64,000 nt of DNA from Nocardia suismassiliense (GTDB lineage Bacteria > Actinomycetota > Actinomycetes > Mycobacteriales > Mycobacteriaceae): the NCBI RefSeq assembly GCF_900269665.1, contig NZ_LT985361.1, positions 7,849,694 through 7,913,693 of the forward strand, written 5' to 3'. A program made the position numbers and the translations under genes. Shown in pieces: positions 59,303 to 64,000 of this stretch. The notes beneath the pieces are model-generated. The model made no database searches, had not been told where the DNA came from, and was given only the letters and a program-made list of their open reading frames with translations. Numbering within the stretch: position 1 is the stretch's first letter; every line of letters begins with the position of its first letter.

Positions 59303-60982
59303 ATGGGGCACATCGACATCAACGGGATCGGGTACACGCTTCCCGACGGTCGCGTTCTGCTGGACGAGATTTCGTTCCGGGTCGGCGAAGGGTCGAAGGT
59401 CGCCCTGATCGGCGCGAACGGTTCCGGGAAGACCTCGTTGCTGCGCATCGTCGCCGGTGATCTGACGACCGGCACCGGCGCGGTGACGCGCAGCGGCAGC
59501 CTCGGCGTCATGCGGCAGTTCATCGCCCGCGAAGACGACGACGTACGCGACCTGCTGCTGTCGGTGGCAGCACCGCGACTACGCCTGGCCGCGGCGACGG
59601 TTGCCGCGGCAGAGGCGAAGATGTTGGCGCGCAACGACATCGACGCACAGATGGCGTACGCGTCCGCGCTGGCCGAATGGGGCGACGCGGGCGGATACGA
59701 CGCCGAGGTGCTGTGGGATGTGTGCACCATCGAAGCGCTCGGCGTGCCGTTCGACCGATGCCTGCGGCGGGCGGTGCGGACGCTGTCCGGTGGCGAGCAG
59801 AAGCGACTCGTACTGGAGGCTTTGCTGCGCGGCACGGACGAGGTACTGCTGCTGGACGAGCCGGACAACTTCCTCGACGTGCCCGGCAAACGCTGGCTGG
59901 AGAGTCGGCTGAACGAGACGCCGAAGAGTGTGCTGTACGTCAGCCACGACCGCGAACTGCTCGCCCGCACGGCGCAGCGCATCGTCACCGTCGAGCTCGG
60001 CGCGGCCGGGAACACCGCGTGGGTGCATCCGGCCGGGTTCGAGACGTATCAGGCGGCACGCGCCGACCGGTTCGCGCGACTCGACGAGTTGCGACGGCGA
60101 TGGGACGACGAGCACCTCAAGCTCAAAGAGCTGGTGCAGATGTATAAGCAGAAGGCCGCCTACAACTCGGATATGACGTCGCGATACCGCGCGGCGCAGT
60201 CCCGGCTTGCCCGGTTCGAGGAGGCCGGGCCACCCGAGGCGCAGCCACGACAGCAGCACGTGGCGATGCGGTTGCGCGGCGGACGAACCGGTAAGCGCGC
60301 CGTGGTCTGCGAGAGAATGGAGCTCACCGGCTTGATGCAGCCGTTCGACGTGGAGGTCTGGTACGGCGATCGGGTTGCCGTGCTCGGCGCCAACGGCTCC
60401 GGCAAGTCGCACTTCCTGCGACTGCTCGCCGCCGGTGGCACCGACCCGGATGCCGAGCATCGACCGGTCGGCGACCTGACCGTCGAACCCGTGTCGCACA
60501 CCGGGCGGGCGCGACTCGGTGCGCGAGTGCGTCCAGGATGGTTCGCCCAAACACACGGCCGCCCCGACCTGGCCGGCCGGACGCTGCTGTCGATCCTGCA
60601 CCACGGTGACGAGCACCGGGCCGGGTTGCCGCGCGAGGAGGCCTCCCGGGTGCTGGCCCGCTACGAACTGGCAGGCGCGGCGGAGCAGACGTTCGACTCG
60701 CTCTCCGGCGGGCAACAGGCGCGAATGCAGATCCTGCTGCTGGAACTCGGCGGCGCGACACTACTGCTGCTGGACGAGCCGACCGACAACCTAGATCTCG
60801 TCTCCGCCGAAGCTTTACAGCAGGCGTTGAACAGCTTCGACGGAACGGTGCTCACGGTTACCCATGACCGATGGTTCGCCAGAGACTTCGATCGCTTCCT
60901 CGTCTTCGGCGCCGATGGTGGCGTCTACGAATCGGCCGAGCCGGTATGGGACGAACGACGCGTCACCCGGCACCGGGCCTGA
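59303..60982 (+). CDS. ABC-F ATPase (ribosome-protection or translation type)
   Basis: A 559-residue soluble protein with two ATPase domains and no membrane helices. Domain 1: GANGSGKTSLL near residue 39, TLSGGEQKRLVLEALL near 160, LLLDEPDNFLD. The linker (residues about 255-310) is basic and helical (LKELVQMYKQKAAYNSDMTS). Domain 2: GANGSGKSHFL near 362, SLSGGQQARMQILLLEL near 472, LLLDEPTDNLD. The family acts on ribosomes; some members give antibiotic resistance. Followed by a TetR gene with a matching operator, as in inducible resistance. Confidence 0.9.
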   Translation: MGHIDINGIGYTLPDGRVLLDEISFRVGEGSKVALIGANGSGKTSLLRIVAGDLTTGTGAVTRSGSLGVMRQFIAREDDDVRDLLLSVAAPRLRLAAATVAAAEAKMLARNDIDAQMAYASALAEWGDAGGYDAEVLWDVCTIEALGVPFDRCLRRAVRTLSGGEQKRLVLEALLRGTDEVLLLDEPDNFLDVPGKRWLESRLNETPKSVLYVSHDRELLARTAQRIVTVELGAAGNTAWVHPAGFETYQAARADRFARLDELRRRWDDEHLKLKELVQMYKQKAAYNSDMTSRYRAAQSRLARFEEAGPPEAQPRQQHVAMRLRGGRTGKRAVVCERMELTGLMQPFDVEVWYGDRVAVLGANGSGKSHFLRLLAAGGTDPDAEHRPVGDLTVEPVSHTGRARLGARVRPGWFAQTHGRPDLAGRTLLSILHHGDEHRAGLPREEASRVLARYELAGAAEQTFDSLSGGQQARMQILLLELGGATLLLLDEPTDNLDLVSAEALQQALNSFDGTVLTVTHDRWFARDFDRFLVFGADGGVYESAEPVWDERRVTRHRA

Positions 60983-61013
60983 TCCGCAACCGACGGCGTT
61001 GCGCCCCAACGTT

Positions 61014-61029
61014 TATCACAGCCGCGATA
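61014..61029. promoter_or_regulatory. Operator candidate TATCAC-AGCC-GCGATA before TetR gene
   Basis: Imperfect palindrome 13/16 identical to the site before the ABC-F gene, and likewise ending 10 bases before the start codon. The flanks are similar too (TTTATCAC...GATAnATT). Confidence 0.68.
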
Positions 61030-61039
61030 CATTGGCCCG

Positions 61040-61630
61040 ATGCCAGCTCGAATCGACGCCGAACAGCGCCGCAGGCACGTCGTAGAGGCGGCCTTCCGCC
61101 TCGTGGTCGCCGAAGGCCTCGACGGCCTGTCGCTCCGAAAGGTCGCCGTCGAATCGGGATTGAACATCGGATCGGTACGGCACTACTTCGACGACCACCA
61201 GGACCTCCTCGCCGCCGCCGCCACCGAGGTCGGCGACCGCATGGCCCAACGACTTTCCCGCCATCCCATCGCGGCCCTGCGCGGATTGACCGGCCGCCGC
61301 GCCGTCGACGCCCTCCAGTCACTGCTCGAAGAACTGCTGCCGATCGACGAGGAACGCCGAACCGAGTCGATCGTGCTGCTGGAGTTCATCGTCGCCGCCC
61401 GGACAAAGCCGGTGTTCCGCCCCGTCACCGAACAGATGGCCGCCGACCTACGCCAGGTGGTCACCGACGCCCTGCGCACCCTCGCCGTCCCCGAGCCGCG
61501 AGAGCAGGCCGAACTGCTCACCGCGATCATGGAGGGGCTGAGCTTGGATGCGGTGACGCCACACGGTTCGCTGACCGTCGAGCGCCTACGCAAGACGCTT
61601 CGGGCGCATCTACGTTCGCTACTGGACTAG
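61040..61630 (+). CDS. TetR-family regulator of the ABC-F gene
   Basis: A 196-residue repressor: helix-turn-helix LRKVAVESGLNIGSVRHYFD at about residues 33-52, then a helical ligand domain. It begins 57 bases after the ABC-F stop. Shared operators at both genes suggest it represses the ABC-F gene and itself and is released by a drug or metabolite. ATG 61040 has no ribosome site; the palindrome is too close for a normal leader, so the message may be leaderless. Confidence 0.87.
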   Translation: MPARIDAEQRRRHVVEAAFRLVVAEGLDGLSLRKVAVESGLNIGSVRHYFDDHQDLLAAAATEVGDRMAQRLSRHPIAALRGLTGRRAVDALQSLLEELLPIDEERRTESIVLLEFIVAARTKPVFRPVTEQMAADLRQVVTDALRTLAVPEPREQAELLTAIMEGLSLDAVTPHGSLTVERLRKTLRAHLRSLLD

Positions 61631-61757
61631 CGGATCCGACGCACCGACACGCTTGTCAGCACTTGACCTCGCTGCCCTCCTGCTAGGCAGCCGGCCCGGT
61701 CGTGGACATACGAAGAGCTGATGACGAGCTGTCGTCGATCTCCTGACCATGTCTCGG

Positions 61758-62216
61758 TCAGTTGATGTGGGCCTTGAGGCTCGCGCACGCTTGGAGGCGC
61801 TGAGGTGTGGCTGAGCGCAGCTCGATCCGGATCGGCACAGTTTCGCCACTCAGAACGTCGTTCGGGATGATCGTGAACCGAGCGGTAGTCAGGGCACCCG
61901 CAGTCGAGGAACCGACAGCGGCGCTGTCGAGGAGCGTGATCGGAGACCCCATGTATTCCGCCTCGACCGTCACCGACGTCAGCGAGCTGTCCTTCGGAAC
62001 GAAGTCGACCTCGAAGTCGTAAGGCTGCCCCGGCGTCATGTTTACGACAGAGCCTTCGGCCTTGTCGACCCTGACCTCGCTGGTTTTCCCCACGCCGCCA
62101 CAGCTGGTGTGGTTCACGACATCAGCATTGGCTGGGGCAGTGGACACTACGCTTGCCGCGCCGAGCGCCATGAGGACAGCGGCTGAACGAACACCGCGGG
62201 TTGTGTGGGAGAGCAT
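61758..62216 (-). CDS. Secreted protein of unknown function
   Basis: A 152-residue exported protein with a signal peptide (residues 1-31, VLMALGAASVVSTAPANA, cleaved before DVVNHT). The mature part has two cysteines (TSCGG, QACAS) likely to form a disulfide and strand-rich sequence (YDFEVDFVPKD, VTVEAEYMGSP, RFTIIPNDVL), so a beta-sandwich. I do not recognise the family. ATG 62216 has AGGAG seven bases before it; the frame to 62432 adds no protein-like sequence. Confidence 0.75.
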   Translation of the reverse strand: MLSHTTRGVRSAAVLMALGAASVVSTAPANADVVNHTSCGGVGKTSEVRVDKAEGSVVNMTPGQPYDFEVDFVPKDSSLTSVTVEAEYMGSPITLLDSAAVGSSTAGALTTARFTIIPNDVLSGETVPIRIELRSATPQRLQACASLKAHIN

Positions 62217-62293
62217 TTCAGAGCTCCTATCCATCGCTGGGAACAACCGACCACAGGCACCATCCACCGAGCCCTTGTCCACCCTGGGTGCAC

Positions 62294-62518
62294 ATGCGCC
62301 GCGACTTACAAGCACAGCTAGCGCACGCCCGTATCCGAAGCCTCGGCGAATGGGCGCGGGCAGCGCGACCCTTATTCGTTGCCGAGACCGAGCTGGATGG
62401 GTGTGCCGGATCGTCGGCAAGCGTGCTGCCACTCGAGCCCAGTTACCGCGCCGACAACAAGGCGGCCGTCGCCGAGTCGGTGCCTACCGGACGGCTACGC
62501 CCGACACCCGGACAATAA
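62294..62518 (+). CDS. Possible small hypothetical protein
   Basis: A 74-residue frame with a protein-like composition (RSLGEWARAARPLFVAETEL). There is no ribosome site and no family match, and it ends just before the tRNA terminator. It may be chance or a fragment. The rest of 62217-62560 holds nothing else visible. Confidence 0.25.
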   Translation: MRRDLQAQLAHARIRSLGEWARAARPLFVAETELDGCAGSSASVLPLEPSYRADNKAAVAESVPTGRLRPTPGQ

Positions 62519-62551
62519 GAAAAGAGGCTCCCGGAGTGATCCGGGAGCCTC
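62515..62551 (-). terminator. Rho-independent terminator of tRNA-fMet
   Basis: On the minus strand, an 11-base perfect stem (GAGGCTCCCGG / CCGGGAGCCTC, 62524-62551) with a 6-base loop is followed by TTTTCTT. It starts 9 bases after the tRNA 3' end. Confidence 0.92.
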
Positions 62552-62560
62552 TTCCATTTG

Positions 62561-62634
62561 TAGCGGGGACAGGATTTGAACCTGCGACCTCTGGGTTATG
62601 AGCCCAGCGAGCTACCGAGCTGCTCCACCCCGCG
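62561..62634 (-). tRNA. Initiator tRNA-Met (anticodon CAT)
   Basis: A 74-base cloverleaf without encoded CCA. The anticodon loop is CTCATAA closed by three G-C pairs (GGG/CCC), the mark of initiator tRNA; the first acceptor pair C1-U72 is mismatched, also initiator-like. T arm GGTTCAAATCC. It is transcribed alone and ends at the terminator above. Confidence 0.95.
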
Positions 62635-62855
62635 TCGGTAAACACAACATTACACACGGGTTCACGTTGATGCCAAATCGCCTGGTCGGCGGGCGTATTT
62701 GCGGTGGCTGAGCGCTGGTCGCGGGGGGCGTTCCGGCGGCCGGGAAACGAGCTGGAGACCAGGGCCACACACGGCGGAAGCCGGCGAGCTGTGCCCGAAG
62801 CACCCGGTTTCGCTATGCCTATGGGCCTATCACTGCCGACGGCAACCGCTTAAAC

Positions 62856-62908
62856 GTGATCTGGGTCACTATATCGTAGTGATCTCGAACACATAACGTT
62901 GCTATAAC
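62856..62908 (+). promoter_or_regulatory. CRP-like sites and -10 element of the rpf promoter
   Basis: GTGATCTGGGTCAC (62856-62869) fits the actinobacterial CRP site GTGA-N6-TCAC. A half-match, GTGATCTCGAACAC, is at 62879-62892, and TATAAC at 62903-62908 could be the -10. In M. tuberculosis, CRP (Rv3676) controls rpfA. The leader from here to the rpf start is about 270 bases. Confidence 0.7.
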
Positions 62909-63039
62909 AGACCGTCCAGAATGCGTGTCGATGATATTTCCGACCTGCGCAAAGGATGATATTCGGGTTATTCGCATCATGCAATGCGAGCGTTATCAAG
63001 ACGTGATCTGCCGAGATTTCTTCGTTACCGTGCGTTCAC

Positions 63040-63180
63040 GGCCCGGATCATCCGTGAAGGGCTCGAACTCGAACCGTTCGTATACCGGCGACCCTGTCCC
63101 GCGGTTCGAGGATCCCCGACAACCTGGGGGCAGGGGCCCGGCAGCTGCATCGCCGAGGCTGGTAGGCGCAGGGAGGGAAA
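63040..63180 (+). ncRNA. Probable c-di-AMP (ydaO/yuaA) riboswitch
   Basis: The leader has the CCCTGTCC / GGGGGCAGGGG pairing (63095-63138) and the conserved-looking GCTGCATCGCC...GGCGCAGGGAGGG end, as I recall from ydaO leaders before actinobacterial rpf genes. It would switch off transcription or translation of rpf at high c-di-AMP. Boundaries are approximate. Confidence 0.65.
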
Positions 63181-63187
63181 TGCACTT

Positions 63188-63745
63188 ATGACTGAGAACC
63201 GGAAGTTCAACGCCCGCGCCCTCGGCTTTGCCGCTGTTACCGGCGCCCTTGTTGCCGTCCCGTTCGCATTCTCCACCGCGACCGCATCCGCCGCGCCCGC
63301 CCACGACTGGGACGGCGTCGCTCAGTGCGAGAGCGGCGGCAACTGGGGCATCGCCACCGGCAACGGCTACTACGGCGGCCTGCAGTTCTCGCCGAGCACC
63401 TGGGCGGCCAACGGCGGCCAGGGCTCGGCGCACACCGCAAGCAAGGAAGAGCAGATCCGCGTCGCGGAGAACGTGCTCGCCACCCAGGGTGTCGGCGCGT
63501 GGCCGTCCGGCGGCAAGTACCTGCGCCCGGGCACCTCCGCACCGGAGCCCGAGGCCGTCGTGGAGCCGGAACCGGCCCCCGAGCCCGCCGCGCCCGCCCT
63601 GCCGCTGCCGGGCAGCTCCAAGGCGCTGGTCGACCAGGCCAAGGCCGTGGGCAGCGACCTGGCCAAGCAGCACGGCCTGGAAGGCCAGTACCTGCAGATC
63701 CTGGAGCAGAACGGCTCGCTGATCGAGGCGATCGCCGGCCGCTAA
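63188..63745 (+). CDS. Resuscitation-promoting factor (Rpf transglycosylase)
   Basis: A 185-residue secreted peptidoglycan-cleaving enzyme. Signal peptide 1-36 (ALVAVPFAFSTATASAAPA), Rpf domain 38-115 with catalytic glutamate in VAQCESGGNWGIATGNGYYG and GLQFSPSTWAANGGQG, two conserved cysteines not both present (only the first is seen), a Pro/Glu-rich linker, and a helical C-terminus. It loosens cell wall during resuscitation from dormancy. GGGAGGG lies ten bases before ATG 63188. Probably controlled by CRP and the riboswitch. Confidence 0.92.
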   Translation: MTENRKFNARALGFAAVTGALVAVPFAFSTATASAAPAHDWDGVAQCESGGNWGIATGNGYYGGLQFSPSTWAANGGQGSAHTASKEEQIRVAENVLATQGVGAWPSGGKYLRPGTSAPEPEAVVEPEPAPEPAAPALPLPGSSKALVDQAKAVGSDLAKQHGLEGQYLQILEQNGSLIEAIAGR

Positions 63746-63760
63746 GCGCCTGCTGCACAA

Positions 63761-63803
63761 CGAAAGCGGCGCTGCCGTCCCTCGGGACAGCAGCGCCGCT
63801 TCG
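63761..63803 (+). terminator. Bidirectional hairpin terminator between rpf and the last gene
   Basis: AGCGGCGCTGCCGTCC pairs with GGGACAGCAGCGCCGCT across CTC (with one bulge), flanked by CGAA/TTCG and then TTTCGG. It sits 16 bases after the rpf stop and serves both convergent genes. Confidence 0.85.
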
Positions 63804-63823
63804 TGTTTCGGTTCCGACCTACC

Positions 63824-64000
63824 TCAGCGACCGGCGTCCTGGTATGCCTTCGCTGCGGCGTCCAGCTCGTCCAGCGCCTTGCCCAATTCCTGGAAGTTGC
63901 CTGAGCGCATGGCATTTCGCAAGGCGTCGATCTTCCGGTTCAGCTCAGCGGCTGCGGCGTCCTTGGCGGGCGACGAGCCGGGTGGCGGGGTGACACTGCC
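63824..64000 (-). CDS. C-terminal end of a UPF0182-like membrane protein
   Basis: Only the last 58 residues are in the window; the gene continues past base 64000. The sequence KDAAAAELNRKIDALRNAMR then NFQELGKALDELDAAAKAY is a helical tail like the end of actinobacterial UPF0182 proteins, after a Pro/Ser-rich linker (PPPGSSPAKD). The match is from memory and weak. It is convergent with rpf. Confidence 0.6.
   Translation of the reverse strand, partial: GSVTPPPGSSPAKDAAAAELNRKIDALRNAMRSGNFQELGKALDELDAAAKAYQDAGR

Noticed and set aside
1..64000. CRISPR arrays, prophage or insertion sequences
   Set aside because: No regularly spaced repeats, transposase or integrase frames, or terminal inverted repeats were recognised. 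The only tandem repeat is the coding 33-base series at 20532-20993.

Overview
This is a GC-rich actinobacterial chromosome segment, most likely Nocardia or a close mycolic-acid relative. The evidence is mycobacterial-style gene content: an Rpf, a mymA-like operon, homologues of the M. tuberculosis Rv0092-Rv0102 region, a CtaD and a mycofactocin-type SDR. An initiator tRNA lies near the right end. No insertion sequence, phage or CRISPR array is visible. Species is not determinable by eye, and homologue names come from memory of the families.

Layout. 1-5.1 kb: 3' end of an acyl-CoA ligase, a histidine-rich membrane protein, a PepSY membrane protein, an array of hairpins, an FBP zinc protein, SRPBCC and DUF4383 proteins. 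5.2-8.5 kb: sodium:solute symporter with a small membrane partner, and galactokinase. 8.7-11.5 kb: pyruvoyl arginine decarboxylase, an acyltransferase-like protein and a membrane GGDEF protein. 12.4-19.5 kb: a TetR-controlled operon (flavin monooxygenase, class C esterase, zinc alcohol dehydrogenase, acyl-CoA ligase, alpha/beta hydrolase) resembling the mymA operon. 20-22.2 kb: a DoxX-like protein with fourteen 11-residue repeats, an STAS protein and a TetR regulator.

22.2-38.6 kb is the centrepiece, a metal (probably copper) homeostasis locus. An eight-gene overlapping operon encodes isonitrile lipopeptide biosynthesis (dioxygenase, FcoT-like thioesterase, FadD10-like ligase, carrier protein, C-A-T-R NRPS) plus a FecBCD-type ABC transporter. 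It converges on an ECF sigma factor of the SigC type. Divergent from that is a zinc-finger membrane anti-sigma candidate with a Cu(I) P-type ATPase, then a CopD-CtaG fusion. Three of these transcription units carry the same promoter-like motif, GGAAC-17 bases-CGAC, which suggests one SigC-type regulon covering metallophore synthesis, uptake and copper delivery. An orphan cytochrome c oxidase subunit I gene lies a few kilobases further on.

38.6-46.5 kb: mycofactocin-type SDR, P450, ctaD, methyltransferase, P-loop kinase, a decayed amidohydrolase end and an orphan sensor kinase. 46.5-54.4 kb: a light/oxidative-stress type island (photolyase, lipocalin, MerR-B12 regulator, cyclopropane fatty acid synthase, TIGR01777 epimerase, NTF2-like protein, fatty acid hydroxylase). 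54.6-61.6 kb: a NarL-type two-component system, CinA-like deamidase, VOC protein, MFS transporter, and an ABC-F protein and TetR that share an operator. 61.7-64 kb: a secreted protein, tRNA-fMet, and an rpf gene with a CRP-like site and a probable c-di-AMP riboswitch leader.
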